From Curtobacterium sp. S6 (GTDB taxonomy: Bacteria > Actinomycetota > Actinomycetes > Actinomycetales > Micrococcaceae): 64,000 bases of DNA. The notes below the pieces were generated by a model that saw nothing but the letters and a program-made list of their open reading frames with translations, searched no databases and was not told where the DNA came from. Positions 9,109 to 20,584 of the stretch are shown here, in pieces (the first letter of the stretch is position 1; the number at the start of each line of letters is the position of its first letter). The position numbers and the translations under genes are program-made. Location: assembly GCF_000710345.2 (NCBI RefSeq), contig NZ_KL537414.1, forward strand, positions 206,965-270,964, read 5' to 3'.

Positions 9109-10740
9109 TTACAGCGGGATGTTGCCGTGCTTCTTGGCGGGCAGGGCCGCGCGTTTGTCGTGCAATGCCCGCAGCGACTTGATGATGTTGATGCGCGTTT
9201 CGGACGGCGGAATCACGGCGTCGACGTAGCCTCGCTCGGCGGCCTGATACGGGTTGAGCAACTCTTCCTCGTACTTTTGGATGAGCTCCTGCCGGAGGGC
9301 CTCGACGTCCTCGCCGTTTTCCTCGGCCGCCTTGAGGTCTCGGCGGTACAGGATGTTGACGGCCCCCTGGGCGCCCATGACGCCGATCTGCGCCGTGGGC
9401 CAGGCGAGGTTGACGTCGGCGCCGAGCTTCTTGGAGCCCATCACGATGTACGCGCCGCCGTAGGCCTTGCGGGTGATCACGGTGATCAGCGGGACGGTGG
9501 CCTCGGCGTAGGCAAAGATGAGTTTCGCGCCGCGGCGGATGATGCCGTTGAATTCCTGCTCGGTGCCCGGCAGGAATCCGGGGACGTCCACGAAGGTCAG
9601 GATCGGAATGTTGAAGGCATCGCAGTGGCGCACGAAGCGCGAGGCCTTCTCGGAGGCGGCGATGTCCAGCGTGCCGGCGAACTGCATCGGCTGGTTGGCC
9701 ACGATGCCCACGGTCCGGCCTTCGACGCGGGCGTAGCCGGTCATCACGTTCGGGGCGTAGAGGGCCTGCATCTCGAGGAAGTGGTCGTCGTCGACCACGG
9801 TCTCGATGACCGCGCGCATGTCGTAGGGCTGATTGGCCGAGTCCGGGATCAGGGTGTCGAGGTCGGTGTCGTCGACGGTGATCTCGGGATCCTGGTCGTG
9901 CTCGAGCATCACGCCGTCTTGGAGGTTGTTGGAGGGCAGGAACTCCAGCAGCTCGCGGAGGAAGTCGAAGGCGTCCTCTTCGTCCTCGGCGAGGTAGTGG
10001 GACGTGCCCGTGACGGAGTTGTGGGAGTTCGCGCCGCCGAGGGTCTCCATGTCGACCTCTTCGCCGGTCACGGTCTTGATGACATCGGGGCCCGTGATGA
10101 ACATGTGCGAGGTCTTGTCGACCATGATCACGTAGTCGGTCAGGGCCGGCGAATAGGCGGCGCCGCCGGCGCACGGGCCCATGATCACGGAGATCTGGGG
10201 AACGACGCCCGATGCCCGCACGTTCATGCGGAAGATGTCCGCGAACATCGCCAGGGACGCGACGCCTTCCTGGATGCGGGCGCCGCCGCCGTCGTTGATG
10301 CCGATCACGGGGCAACCGTTGCGGAGGGCGAATTTCTGGACCTTGACGATCTTCTCGCCGTTCGCCTGGGAGAGGGATCCGCCGTAGACCGTGAAGTCCT
10401 GCGAGTAGATCGCGACCAGACGGCCGTCGACGGTTCCGTAGCCGGAGACCAGGCCGTCGCCGGTCGGACGCTTCTTCTGCATCCCGAAGGCGGTGGTCTG
10501 GTGCGCAACGAGGGCATCGAACTCGACGAAGGAGCCCTCGTCCAGGAACATCTCGATGCGCTCCCGCGCGGTGTTCTTGCCCCGGGCGTGCTGCCGCTCG
10601 ACGGGAGCCGCGCCCGTGGGCATCCACGAGTCTTCGCGGCGCGCGTAGAAGTCGGCGATTTTGCCGGCCGTCGTCGTCAGGTCGGGGCCCGACTCGGTCC
10701 GCGCGTCGACGGAATCCTTGCGGGAGAGATCTTCGGTCAT
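9109..10740 (-). CDS. accD: Acyl-CoA carboxylase beta subunit (carboxyltransferase)
   Basis: Transfers the carboxyl group from biotin to acetyl- or propionyl-CoA. 543 aa with the two crotonase-like halves of a PccB/AccD-type carboxyltransferase: the first contains [11 protein letters not shown] and the oxyanion loop [13 protein letters not shown], the second [10 protein letters not shown] and [13 protein letters not shown]. The substrate-selecting residue (Asp versus Ile in characterised homologues) was not assigned. Start ATG at 10740 with GAGGAC upstream. A -10-like TAGGTT (minus, 10820 to 10815) is a likely promoter for the accD-accE unit. It forms a complex with the alpha subunit encoded at 1186-3003. 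Confidence 0.95.
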   Translation of the reverse strand: MTEDLSRKDSVDARTESGPDLTTTAGKIADFYARREDSWMPTGAAPVERQHARGKNTARERIEMFLDEGSFVEFDALVAHQTTAFGMQKKRPTGDGLVSGYGTVDGRLVAIYSQDFTVYGGSLSQANGEKIVKVQKFALRNGCPVIGINDGGGARIQEGVASLAMFADIFRMNVRASGVVPQISVIMGPCAGGAAYSPALTDYVIMVDKTSHMFITGPDVIKTVTGEEVDMETLGGANSHNSVTGTSHYLAEDEEDAFDFLRELLEFLPSNNLQDGVMLEHDQDPEITVDDTDLDTLIPDSANQPYDMRAVIETVVDDDHFLEMQALYAPNVMTGYARVEGRTVGIVANQPMQFAGTLDIAASEKASRFVRHCDAFNIPILTFVDVPGFLPGTEQEFNGIIRRGAKLIFAYAEATVPLITVITRKAYGGAYIVMGSKKLGADVNLAWPTAQIGVMGAQGAVNILYRRDLKAAEENGEDVEALRQELIQKYEEELLNPYQAAERGYVDAVIPPSETRINIIKSLRALHDKRAALPAKKHGNIPL

Positions 10741-10814
10741 TATGTCCTCTGCTACGAGATGTCCGGGACGTCACGCCGGATGCGCTGGGCCTGCCGGCAG
10801 AAAGTACTCTGGTA

Positions 10815-10820
10815 AACCTA
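10815..10820 (-). promoter_or_regulatory. -10-like element upstream of accD
   Basis: Minus-strand TAGGTT about 75 nt before the accD start. The flanking bases (10811-10836) form a loose inverted repeat that might be a fatty-acid regulator site, but the match is weak. Confidence 0.35.
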
Positions 10821-10896
10821 CTGAACCAAGGTAGCAAACGCGGAATCCGTCGCCCGCGCGCCGTGCCGATCCGTGCGCGGAGCGGCGTTGATTCGC

Positions 10897-11181
10897 CTAC
10901 GGGCCGACGGAGCCCAGCACGAGGTTCCACTCGCGGATCTGGTGGCTTTTCACCACGCCGTTGACCATCATGGGGTCCTGATCCAGCAGGGCCTGCACCG
11001 CGGAGGAGTCCTCGGCCTCGAAGATCAGCAGGGCGCCCTCGGAGATCCCGTCCGTGTACGGACCCGACGCCAGCAGGGCCCCTTGCTCGAGAAGGCTCGA
11101 CAGGTACGCGCGATGCTCGGGGCGGTGCTGGGCCTGTTGCTCGGCGGGGCCGTAGGAGTAGTGGACAGCGAAGCGGGTCAT
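10897..11181 (-). CDS. YciI-like protein
   Basis: 94-aa protein of the YciI/YCII fold, a dimeric alpha-beta (ferredoxin-like) family with a conserved His/Asp site whose reaction is usually unknown. Seen here are RPEHRAYL near residue 20, SGPYTDG near residue 40 and the C-terminal IREWN strand. ATG start at 11181, AAGG upstream. Divergent from the biotin ligase gene, sharing a 103-bp spacer. No functional link to carboxylation can be shown. Confidence 0.82.
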   Translation of the reverse strand: MTRFAVHYSYGPAEQQAQHRPEHRAYLSSLLEQGALLASGPYTDGISEGALLIFEAEDSSAVQALLDQDPMMVNGVVKSHQIREWNLVLGSVGP

Positions 11182-11216
11182 ATCGGACCTTCCGGGTAGT
11201 GTTTGGTTCCCGCATC

Positions 11217-11222
11217 TAAACT
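11217..11222 (+). promoter_or_regulatory. -10 element upstream of birA
   Basis: TAAACT at 11217-11222 in the 103-bp divergent spacer. Transcription would start about 55 nt before the biotin ligase ATG. No biotin-operator-like palindrome is visible, and the protein lacks a DNA-binding domain. Confidence 0.4.
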
Positions 11223-11284
11223 AGCTCACGAGCCAAAGTCGTCGCCGGATCACCGGGACGCAGAGCAGCAGGGAAGGCACACCG

Positions 11285-12178
11285 ATGACGAGCACGACGC
11301 CAGAGCCGCTCGACGGTCAGCGCCTCCTGCCCGGTCCTGGGCAGGACTATCGGCTGATGGGCGCCCCGGTGGAACTCGTGGACGAGATCGATTCGACTAA
11401 CGACGAGATCGCTCGACGCTGGGCCGCCGGCGAGGACGTCGAGCACCTCACGGCGCTCCTCACCGAACACCAGGTCTCGGGCCACGGGCGCCGGGATCGC
11501 GTGTGGAACGCGCCGCGCTATAGCTCCGCGATCGTTTCCTTTGCGGTCTCCTCGCGCCACGACGGCACGGTGATTCCTCACGATTCGCTGCACTGGGTCA
11601 CCCAAATGCTCGCCCTCGCGACCCGGAGCGCCGTGCGCGAAACCACCGGCCTGCCCGCGACGATGAAATGGCCGAACGACGTCCTGCTCCGGGGCCGGAA
11701 GATCGCCGGAATCTTGGCCCGTGTCGTCCCGGTGGATTCCTCGACGCTGAACGTCGTGGTGGGGGTCGGCCTGAACGTGAACATCGACGCGGCCGATCTG
11801 CCCTTCGAGACCGCGACGAGCCTGATGACCGAGGCCTCGCGCCCGGTGGACCGCACCGAGCTGCTGATTCGCGTGATCGGCGAATTCCGCCGATTGGTGA
11901 CCGCTTTTGGTGAGGCCGGGGGCGACCCCACGATCGCCGTCGGTTCGGAGCCCGCGCTGCTCGACCAGATCCGGGAGAACCTGGACACGGTGGGGCGCCG
12001 CGTGCGCGTCGAGCGCGTCGAACCCGAGGCGCCCCTGGTCGGTCTCGCCAGGGGTATTGCGGAGGACGGTTCGCTGCGGGTGCTGACGGAGTCCGGGGAG
12101 CTTGCGACCGTGAGCGTGGGGGACGTGGTCCACCTTCGCCCCGAGAGCGGCAGCTGGGCGGACGGTGAGCGACCGTGA
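11285..12178 (+). CDS. birA: Biotin--[acetyl-CoA carboxylase] ligase
   Basis: Attaches biotin via biotinyl-AMP to the BCCP lysine of the carboxylase alpha subunit encoded 8 kb away. 297 aa, class I type (no N-terminal helix-turn-helix), so not a repressor. EIDSTNDEIA and KWPNDVLL are present, with the catalytic lysine at K128 and a small SH3-like C-terminal domain. The phosphate-binding loop, normally GRGRxG, reads G66-H-G-R-R-D71, losing the last glycine. The gene ends GTGA, overlapping the start of the PH-domain gene by 4 nt, so the two are translationally coupled. Confidence 0.93.
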   Translation: MTSTTPEPLDGQRLLPGPGQDYRLMGAPVELVDEIDSTNDEIARRWAAGEDVEHLTALLTEHQVSGHGRRDRVWNAPRYSSAIVSFAVSSRHDGTVIPHDSLHWVTQMLALATRSAVRETTGLPATMKWPNDVLLRGRKIAGILARVVPVDSSTLNVVVGVGLNVNIDAADLPFETATSLMTEASRPVDRTELLIRVIGEFRRLVTAFGEAGGDPTIAVGSEPALLDQIRENLDTVGRRVRVERVEPEAPLVGLARGIAEDGSLRVLTESGELATVSVGDVVHLRPESGSWADGERP

Positions 12179-12669
12179 CCTTCCGCGACAGGCTCGATGC
12201 CGGCGAACGCGTCATCACGTGCAATCGACCGCATCCGCTGAAGCTGTTGAAGCCGGCGCTCGTGCTGCTCGTGGCGATCTTCCTGGCGAATCTGGTGCAG
12301 GTCGTCACGGGAGTGCACCCCGGGTGGTCGGCCGTCGCGCCGATCATCCTCGTGGCCGCGCTCCTCTACGCGGTAGTCCAGGCGATCGCCTGGGCGACCA
12401 CCGGGTACGCGCTCACCGACAGGCGTATCGTGGTCCTCCGGGGATTCGGGCGCGGGGGAGCGGTCTCGATTCCCCTCGAGACCGTCGCCGGCGTGGTGGG
12501 GCCGCGGGGTCGCGGTCGGCTGACCGGGTGCGGCACGATTCGCATCTCCGCGATGGGGCAGACCTACGAGCTGACGTACCAGAAGGATCCGGCCCGGTTT
12601 TCGGAACTGTGCCACGAGGCCCACGTCCGCTGGGTCAATACCGTGCGTTGGCAGGGAAGAACCTACTAA
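12175..12669 (+). CDS. PH-domain (bPH2-like) membrane protein
   Basis: 164 aa. Two membrane segments (about residues 22-42 and 45-70) are followed by a bacterial PH-like domain, with the motif TTGYALTDRRIVVLRG typical of the family. It resembles the small membrane protein encoded after birA in many actinobacteria, whose role is not known. GTG start overlaps the birA stop by 4 nt. Confidence 0.85.
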   Translation: MTFRDRLDAGERVITCNRPHPLKLLKPALVLLVAIFLANLVQVVTGVHPGWSAVAPIILVAALLYAVVQAIAWATTGYALTDRRIVVLRGFGRGGAVSIPLETVAGVVGPRGRGRLTGCGTIRISAMGQTYELTYQKDPARFSELCHEAHVRWVNTVRWQGRTY

Positions 12670-12696
12670 CGCTACCGGCCCGAGGGCTGTGATCTG

Positions 12697-12702
12697 TAGC
12701 AT
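12697..12702 (+). promoter_or_regulatory. -10-like element before the cyclase gene
   Basis: TAGCAT about 90 nt upstream of the chosen GTG start of the cyclase. It would give the cyclase-PP2C pair its own promoter. Confidence 0.35.
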
Positions 12703-12792
12703 GAGGGGGCGGGCTCCGCCGTCATCGTGCCTCGAGCATCACCACCGGCGGGCCCGACCATGACGTATTGCCGAGAAAGGTGGAGCACCCCA

Positions 12793-13926
12793 GTGCCGCA
12801 GGACGATCCCGAAGGCAAACCGGTCTATACCGGACCGCAGACGAGCGCGCTCAATCTGCACAATCCTGCGCAGTCGAACCTGTATAAATCCGACGACGCC
12901 CGGGCGGCCGTCGGAGCCCTCGAACGCACCCTGTTGGGCGAGAACCGCTGGATGACTCGCCGCGAGGCCGCCCACTCGGGCGACATCTCCCTGCTGTCGG
13001 CCCGAAAGATTTGGCGGGCCCTGGGGATGCCGAACCTCAAGGACGAGGACATCTACTTCACCGGGGCCGATTCCGAGGCGCTGGGCAATGTCTCCGCGAT
13101 GGTGCGAAGCGGTCACGTGACGGAAGACGCGGTGCTCTCGATCGTCCGCTCGGTGGGCCAGATGATGGACCGCATGGTGGCCTGGCAGGTCGAGGCCATC
13201 GTCGAAGATATGGTCGCCCACCAGGGCATGACCGACGCCGAGGCCCGCCGCGAACTGCTCAACGTATTGCCCGAGCTGCTCAACGAGCTCGAAGACCTCA
13301 TCCGGTACGGCTACCGGCGTCAGCTCAACGCCGCGGTCATCCGTCTGGCCCTGAAGGCGGAGAAGCCCGTCCACGACGACGAGGATGCCCTGGATTACAA
13401 ATCGTTGCCCCTCGTGAGGGGCATCGGATTCGCCGATCTCGTGTCCTTCACGTCCCTCTCCCGCCAAATGAGCGAAAAGACGCTCGCGAGCCTCGTGCAG
13501 CACTTCGAACAGAAATGCGCCGAGGTCGTGGCCGTAGGTGGCGGGCGGATCATCAAGACCGTCGGGGACGAAATCCTTTTCATGACAGAATCTCCCGAGG
13601 CGGCGGCCCGCATCTCCCTGACGCTCTCGCACATCATCCGGGAAGACCCCAACCTTCCCGAAGCACGTGTAGCGTTTGTATGGGGACGGATCCTGCCTCG
13701 ACTAGGAGATGTGTACGGTCCGACCGTCAACTTGGCCTCGCGCCTCGTGGCGCTCGCCGAACCCGGCTCCGTCCTGACTGACTCATCGACTGCCCGCGTC
13801 CTCGACGGCGACGAGCGTTTTGTCCTGCAGCCCCTGGGGCCGCGCAACGTTCGTGGTTTCGGAGAGGTGCAGCCCGCGGCCCTGGCCCCGGGCGTGGGAA
13901 CCGAATTGGAGATTGACTTCGAATGA
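12793..13926 (+). CDS. Class III adenylate/guanylate cyclase with regulatory N-terminal domain
   Basis: Makes cAMP (or cGMP). 377 aa from the GTG at 12793, chosen because AAAGGTGGAG lies about 8 nt upstream; a longer in-frame start at 12727 has no such site. Residues about 30-200 are an all-helical domain resembling the autoinhibitory, pH-sensing part of mycobacterial Rv1264. The cyclase homology domain starts near residue 205. Metal-binding D215 (GFADLVSFT) and D259 (KTVGDEILF), substrate-specifying K255 and the Asp in DVYGP, and the transition-state Asn/Arg in VNLASRL are all present, so it looks active, with adenylate preference. No membrane segment. The stop overlaps the next start (ATGA). 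Confidence 0.92.
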   Translation: MPQDDPEGKPVYTGPQTSALNLHNPAQSNLYKSDDARAAVGALERTLLGENRWMTRREAAHSGDISLLSARKIWRALGMPNLKDEDIYFTGADSEALGNVSAMVRSGHVTEDAVLSIVRSVGQMMDRMVAWQVEAIVEDMVAHQGMTDAEARRELLNVLPELLNELEDLIRYGYRRQLNAAVIRLALKAEKPVHDDEDALDYKSLPLVRGIGFADLVSFTSLSRQMSEKTLASLVQHFEQKCAEVVAVGGGRIIKTVGDEILFMTESPEAAARISLTLSHIIREDPNLPEARVAFVWGRILPRLGDVYGPTVNLASRLVALAEPGSVLTDSSTARVLDGDERFVLQPLGPRNVRGFGEVQPAALAPGVGTELEIDFE

Positions 13927-14999
13927 CCGAATCGCTCGACCTGGCCACGTGCATTGGCGCGACCACGAACCGCGGGAACCACCGTTCCAATAACGAGGAC
14001 TCCCTGATGACTCGGGGAAATCTCTCCGCGGTCGCCGACGGCATGGGCGGCCACGAGGCCGGCGAGGTCGCCAGCGCGATGTGCGTCAATACCCTGGCCG
14101 CCGCCGAGCTGTTCACCCGCTCTTCTTTCGAGGTCGATTCCGCGGGGGAGGCCTCGGACGATTCCCGCGGCATCTTCAAGCGCCGCCGCAAGGCGACCTC
14201 GAACCTCAACGCCAAGATCATGGAGATCCTCAACGACATCAAGGCCGTGATCGGGGAGGCCGACGAGTCCATCAAATCGGCCGCCGCGATGCGCGCCGGA
14301 ACGACCCTCACCGGGGCGTGGCTGGTGAAAATCGGCGGTCAGAACATGTGGATCATCTTCAACGTCGGGGATTCTCGGACCTACCGGCTCCGCCGCGATA
14401 CCGACCAGCCGATCAGCGAGCAGCCGACGTCGGTCTCGCAGACCCCGATCGAGGGCGTGAGCCTGGAACAGATCACGGTGGATCACTCCGAGGTCCAGTA
14501 CCTCGTGGATACGGGGCAGATCACGGCCCTCGAGGCCCTGACCCATCCGCGCCGCAACGTGATCACCCGGGCCCTGGGCACCGGAAATTACTGGGAACCA
14601 GACTTCTGGGTGATCCCCGCCAAGAAGGGCGATCGCCTCATGATGTGCTCGGACGGGCTGTCCGGGGAACTGTCGAACGAGTACATGGCGCGGGTCTTGT
14701 CCACGGTGAGCCACCCCAAGGACGCCGCCGATGTGTTGCAGGCCGCCGCGATCCGTTCGGGAGGCCGCGATAACATCTCGGTCATCGTCGCCGACGCCGT
14801 CGAGGCCGGATCCTGCGTCAACCACGGGTGCGACGGGGACACCGACGGTGTCCACGCCGAGGAGCCGGAGGAAGGCGTCATCGACCTCGACAACTGGCAC
14901 ACCAACGATCTGCACGATCCGCAGAGCGCCGGCGGCCGCCCGGATGGCCCTTTGGCGCCGGACGAGCAATTGCCCCCGGCCCGTCCCGACGCCGACTAG
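13923..14999 (+). CDS. PP2C-family Ser/Thr protein phosphatase
   Basis: Metal-dependent phosphatase, 358 aa, soluble (no membrane helix, unlike PstP). Motifs in order: NNEDSL (D26), VADGMGGHEAGEVAS (D39, G40), NVGDSRTYRL near residue 145, RNVITRALG, DRLMMCSDGLSG and GGRDNISVIVADA. An 80-residue stretch after the second motif (roughly 55-105) is longer than the minimal family. An acidic tail of about 65 residues follows the catalytic core. The ATG overlaps the cyclase stop by 4 nt, so the two are co-translated. No Ser/Thr kinase gene is in the window. Confidence 0.9.
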   Translation: MTESLDLATCIGATTNRGNHRSNNEDSLMTRGNLSAVADGMGGHEAGEVASAMCVNTLAAAELFTRSSFEVDSAGEASDDSRGIFKRRRKATSNLNAKIMEILNDIKAVIGEADESIKSAAAMRAGTTLTGAWLVKIGGQNMWIIFNVGDSRTYRLRRDTDQPISEQPTSVSQTPIEGVSLEQITVDHSEVQYLVDTGQITALEALTHPRRNVITRALGTGNYWEPDFWVIPAKKGDRLMMCSDGLSGELSNEYMARVLSTVSHPKDAADVLQAAAIRSGGRDNISVIVADAVEAGSCVNHGCDGDTDGVHAEEPEEGVIDLDNWHTNDLHDPQSAGGRPDGPLAPDEQLPPARPDAD

Positions 15000-17279
<2,280 letters not shown>

Positions 17280-17338
17280 GGTCACGAAACGGTCTCGAAA
17301 CGGTGACGATTTTGTGACGTAGCCCATCGCGAGGGGGC

Positions 17339-17367
17339 TTGCATCGGCCCGGTGCCCCTCATAGGCT
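17339..17367 (+). promoter_or_regulatory. Sigma-A-type promoter for the Rpf-like gene
   Basis: -35 TTGCAT (17339-17344), exactly 17 bp spacing, -10 TAGGCT (17362-17367). Predicted start near 17374, leaving a leader of about 306 nt. A second, AT-rich candidate -10 (TATAAA, 17478-17483) lies inside the leader. Confidence 0.6.
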
Positions 17368-17373
17368 GGCACG

Positions 17374-17679
17374 CGTGCTTGCGGTTATCGATTCGTGATC
17401 GAATCGCAAGTCTCACAAAAAAAGTTTCGTATCCATCGAGAAACTGGTTGCGAACTTCAAATTCGTTACTGTATCGTTATAAACAGTTCGCCACCGAGAG
17501 GTGGCTCCTGGCCTCACGCACCTTCGCGGGGGTCAACCACAGAACAATGCTGGGTGCTGCCGTACACCGGACGTCGTCTACAAGGCAGACACCTGAAACC
17601 TAACCTAAACATCTGATAGGTAGACGACGGCGCCAAGAAGTCCAGGGATGGATGGAGCGTAGGTGGCCTGAGGAGCATC
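17374..17679 (+). promoter_or_regulatory. Long structured 5' leader of the Rpf-like gene
   Basis: A 306-nt untranslated stretch with no convincing gene on either strand. It holds three inverted repeats: 17389-17406 (6-bp arms CGATTC/GAATCG), 17490-17505 (GCCACC closed by a GAGA tetraloop, then GGTGGC) and 17572-17581 pairing with 17620-17629 (10 perfect bp, CGTCGTCTAC arm). Rpf genes in other actinobacteria are controlled by leader RNAs, notably the c-di-AMP (ydaO) riboswitch, but the conserved ydaO core was not found by eye, so the class is undetermined. Confidence 0.45.
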
Positions 17680-18402
17680 GTGAACACTACTTCCACTTTC
17701 CGACGTAACGCCCGCCGCGGTGCCGCCGCTCTCGTGATCGGTGGCGCAGCCGCCGGTGCACTGGCCACCGCACCTGCTAACGCAGCAAACAACTGGGATG
17801 CCGTCGCCGAGTGCGAGTCCGGCGGAAACTGGTCCACCAGCACCGGTAACGGATTCTCGGGTGGCCTCCAGTTCACCCCCAGCACCTGGGCCGCCAACGG
17901 TGGCCAGGGTGACCCCCAGAACGCTTCCAAGGAACAGCAGATCCAGGTTGCCGAGCGCGTTCTCGCGACCCAGGGTGCCGGCGCATGGCCCGTCTGCGGC
18001 CAGCAGCTCGGCGCGGCCGACACCGGTTCGACCGCCGCCAACACCGAGCAGGCTGCCCCGCAGGCTCAGGAGACCCAGACCTACCAGGCCCCGGCCGAGC
18101 AGGCTCAGCCCGAGCAGGCTCAGCCCGAGCAGGCACCGGTCCAGCAGGCTCAGCCCGAGCAGGCCCCGGTCCAGCAGGCTCCCGTCCAGGAGACCTACCA
18201 GGCTCCGGTCGAGACCCAGGCTGCCGCTCCGGCTCAGACCGCCACTGCCGGTACCTACACCGTGGTTGCCGGTGACACCCTCGTGAAGATCGCCGCCGCG
18301 CACGGCACCGACTGGCAGTCGCTGGCCCAGGCCAACGCTTCGGTCGTTTCCGACCCGACGCTGATCTTCCCCGGCCAGGTTCTGCAGATCCCCGCCGCGT
18401 AA
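17680..18402 (+). CDS. Resuscitation-promoting-factor-like transglycosylase with LysM
   Basis: Secreted peptidoglycan-cleaving enzyme of the Rpf type, acting in growth resumption and wall remodelling. 240 aa. Signal peptide about residues 1-36 (cleavage after APANA). Transglycosylase-like domain 37-110 with catalytic E46 in ECESGGNW and the conserved cysteine pair C45 and C106. Residues about 115-185 are a low-complexity linker of QPEQA and PVQQA units. A LysM peptidoglycan-binding domain ([17 protein letters not shown]) fills the last 50 residues. The architecture resembles Micrococcus luteus Rpf. GTG start at 17680 has GAGGAG just upstream. Confidence 0.93.
   Translation: MNTTSTFRRNARRGAAALVIGGAAAGALATAPANAANNWDAVAECESGGNWSTSTGNGFSGGLQFTPSTWAANGGQGDPQNASKEQQIQVAERVLATQGAGAWPVCGQQLGAADTGSTAANTEQAAPQAQETQTYQAPAEQAQPEQAQPEQAPVQQAQPEQAPVQQAPVQETYQAPVETQAAAPAQTATAGTYTVVAGDTLVKIAAAHGTDWQSLAQANASVVSDPTLIFPGQVLQIPAA
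18060..18200 (+). repeat. Gln/Pro/Glu/Ala-rich repeat in the Rpf linker
   Basis: Short tandem units built from CAGGCTCAGCCCGAG and CAGGCCCCGGTCCAG encode alternating QAQPE and QAPVQ. They form the flexible linker between the catalytic and LysM domains and are likely to vary in copy number between strains. Confidence 0.7.
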
Positions 18403-18447
18403 GTACGGTGATCACCGTCGCCTCACGGCGCACGGAATGAATCTTCG

Positions 18448-18490
18448 ACAAAAGTGCCCCGCCCTGCCCTGCAGGACGGGGCACTTTTGT
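18448..18490 (+). terminator. Rho-independent terminator after the Rpf-like gene
   Basis: A 19-bp stem with one mismatch (18448-18466 with 18472-18490), 5-nt loop, rich in GC and ending in TTTTGT; the A-rich 5' arm would allow termination on both strands. Confidence 0.9.
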
Positions 18491-18580
18491 CTGCGCACCT
18501 CGCCCGGGCGTGGCCGTCGCGTGTCAAGTGGGCCCGGCGCCGCGAGGCGGACCGCATTTTAGGGTCATTCGCGCCGTGAC

Positions 18581-18586
18581 TAGACT
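18581..18586 (+). promoter_or_regulatory. -10 element for gatCAB
   Basis: TAGACT about 93 nt upstream of the gatC ATG, the only clear promoter-like hexamer between the rpf terminator and gatC. Confidence 0.45.
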
Positions 18587-18678
18587 GGGATGGAAACCGC
18601 GCGGGTCCCCGTGACGCCAGCGCCGGTACGACGAGCACACGTCGACCCGTCCTCAGCGCCAATCGAGCAGGAGAATTC

Positions 18679-18975
18679 ATGACTGCCATATCTCGTGACC
18701 AGGTCGCGCACCTCGCGTCCCTGGCCCACATCGAGATGGACGACCAGGAGCTCGACTCCATGGCCGCCGAACTCGATGTGATCGTCAATGCGGTGCAATC
18801 GGTCCAGGAGGCGCCCATCGAGGACGTCCCGCCGACCTCGCACCCGCTTCCGCTGTCCAACGCGTTCCGCGAGGACGTCGTCGGCGAGACGCTGACGAAT
18901 GATGAAGCGCTGTCCAACGCGCCCGACGCCGAGGACGGTCAATTCAAGGTCCCGGCCATCCTCAACGAAGACTAG
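18679..18975 (+). CDS. gatC: Asp/Glu-tRNA amidotransferase subunit C
   Basis: Small subunit that holds GatA and GatB together in the enzyme that converts Glu-tRNA(Gln) and Asp-tRNA(Asn) to the amidated forms. 98 aa. The conserved helix-rich start [19 protein letters not shown] and the central [14 protein letters not shown] segment are present. ATG with GGAGA 8 nt upstream. First gene of a gatC-gatA-gatB operon; the gatA start follows within a few bases of its stop. Confidence 0.94.
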   Translation: MTAISRDQVAHLASLAHIEMDDQELDSMAAELDVIVNAVQSVQEAPIEDVPPTSHPLPLSNAFREDVVGETLTNDEALSNAPDAEDGQFKVPAILNED

Positions 18976-18979
18976 GGGC

Positions 18980-20584
18980 GTGAACGCAACAGTGAATACC
19001 CAAGACCTCATCACCCTGACGGCCACCGAGGCCGCCGCGAAGCTTTCGTCGGGGGAGATCACCTCCGTCGAGCTCACCCAGGCCCACCTGGACCGGATCG
19101 CCGCGACCGAGGGGACACCGGTGTCCTCCGAGGACCGTTCCCAGGGCAAGACCGGCCTCAACGCCTTCCTGCACGTCAGCGGGGAGGAAGCCCTCGAGAC
19201 GGCCCGTCAGGTCGACGCCGACCGCGCGGCCGGCAAGGAGCTGCCCCCGATGGCGGGCGTTCCGATCGCCGTCAAGGACCTGATCGTGACCAAGGGCCAG
19301 CCCACCACCGCGGCATCGCGCATGCTCGAGGGGTGGATGAGCCCGTACGACGGCACCGTGGTGCAGAAGATTCGCCAGGCGCGGTTGCCGATCCTGGGCA
19401 AGACCAATTTGGACGAATTCGCCATGGGTTCCTCCACGGAGCACTCGGCCTTCGGCAATACCCGCAACCCGTGGGATCTCGACCGCATCCCCGGCGGTTC
19501 CGGCGGCGGCTCGGCCGTGGCCGTCACGGCCTTCCAGGCGCCGCTCGCCCTCGGCACGGACACCGGCGGATCGATTCGTCAGCCCGCGTCGCTGACCGGC
19601 TCGGTCGGGGTCAAGCCGACCTACGGCTCGGTGTCGCGTTACGGCGTCATCGCGATGGCCTCATCCCTCGACCAGGTGGGCCCCGTGAGCCGTTCGGTCC
19701 GAGACTCGGCCGTCCTGCACGAGATCATCGGCGGATACGACCCCATGGACTCGACCTCGATCGACGAGCCGGTCGGCGCCTACACCGAGGCCGCCGACCA
19801 GGGCGCGGCCGAGGGCGGGCTCAAGGGCCTCAAGGTCGGCGTGGTCAAGGAACTCACCGGCGAGGGCTTCCAGGCCGGTGTGACCAAGCGCTTCGAGGAA
19901 TCCGTGGAATTGCTGCGCGAGGCCGGTGCCGAGGTCGTCGAGGTCTCCACGCCGAACCTTAAGCATGCCCTCGGCGCGTACTACCTCATCATGGCCTCGG
20001 AGGTCTCCTCCAACCTGGCCAAGTACGACGGCGTCCGTTTCGGTCTTCGCGAGCTTCCCGAGGAGGGGCCCGTGACGATCGAACGGGTCATGTCCGCGAC
20101 GCGAGCCGCGGGCTTCGGCCCGGAGGCCAAGCGGCGCATCATCTTGGGCACCTACGCGCTGTCGGCCGGCTACTACGATGCCTACTACGGCTCGGCCCAG
20201 AGGGTGCGCACCTTGATCCAGCGGGACTTCACTCGGGCCTTCGAACAGGTCGACGTGCTGGTCTCGCCGACCTCTCCGACCACCGCCTTCAAGCTCGGCG
20301 CCAAGACGGACGATCCGCTGGAAATGTACCTCAACGACATCGCGACGATTCCGGTCAACCTGGCGGGCATTCCGTCCATCTCGTTGCCCGGAGGACTCGC
20401 CGACGAGGACGGACTGCCGGTGGGAATCCAGTTCATGGCCCCGGCCAAGCACGATGCCCGCCTGTATCGCGTGGGCGCCGGACTCGAGGCGGCCCTGACG
20501 CAGAAGTGGGGCGGCCCGTTGCTGAGCCGTCTGCCCGACACCGAGTCACTCATCGCCGCCCGGACCGAAGGAAGTGCCAAGTAA
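18980..20584 (+). CDS. gatA: Asp/Glu-tRNA amidotransferase subunit A (amidase)
   Basis: Releases ammonia from glutamine for tRNA amidation. About 534 aa. The amidase-signature catalytic triad is visible: Lys in [12 protein letters not shown], the cis-Ser in [11 protein letters not shown] and the nucleophile region [11 protein letters not shown]. Two GTG starts are possible, 18980 and 18992. Neither has an ideally spaced Shine-Dalgarno (AGGGG at 18974-18978 is too close to the first and 13 nt from the second), so the N-terminus is uncertain by four residues. The stop TAA is directly followed by the gatB ATG. Confidence 0.93.
   Translation: MNATVNTQDLITLTATEAAAKLSSGEITSVELTQAHLDRIAATEGTPVSSEDRSQGKTGLNAFLHVSGEEALETARQVDADRAAGKELPPMAGVPIAVKDLIVTKGQPTTAASRMLEGWMSPYDGTVVQKIRQARLPILGKTNLDEFAMGSSTEHSAFGNTRNPWDLDRIPGGSGGGSAVAVTAFQAPLALGTDTGGSIRQPASLTGSVGVKPTYGSVSRYGVIAMASSLDQVGPVSRSVRDSAVLHEIIGGYDPMDSTSIDEPVGAYTEAADQGAAEGGLKGLKVGVVKELTGEGFQAGVTKRFEESVELLREAGAEVVEVSTPNLKHALGAYYLIMASEVSSNLAKYDGVRFGLRELPEEGPVTIERVMSATRAAGFGPEAKRRIILGTYALSAGYYDAYYGSAQRVRTLIQRDFTRAFEQVDVLVSPTSPTTAFKLGAKTDDPLEMYLNDIATIPVNLAGIPSISLPGGLADEDGLPVGIQFMAPAKHDARLYRVGAGLEAALTQKWGGPLLSRLPDTESLIAARTEGSAK

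Noticed and set aside
8858-11215. One very long minus-strand protein joining accE with the beta-subunit region
   Set aside because: Only its last 80 codons are real (accE, ATG 9100); the rest is an out-of-frame reading of accD.
17374-17679. c-di-AMP (ydaO) riboswitch upstream of the Rpf-like gene
   Set aside because: The conserved core blocks of that class could not be found by eye; only unassigned hairpins are supported.
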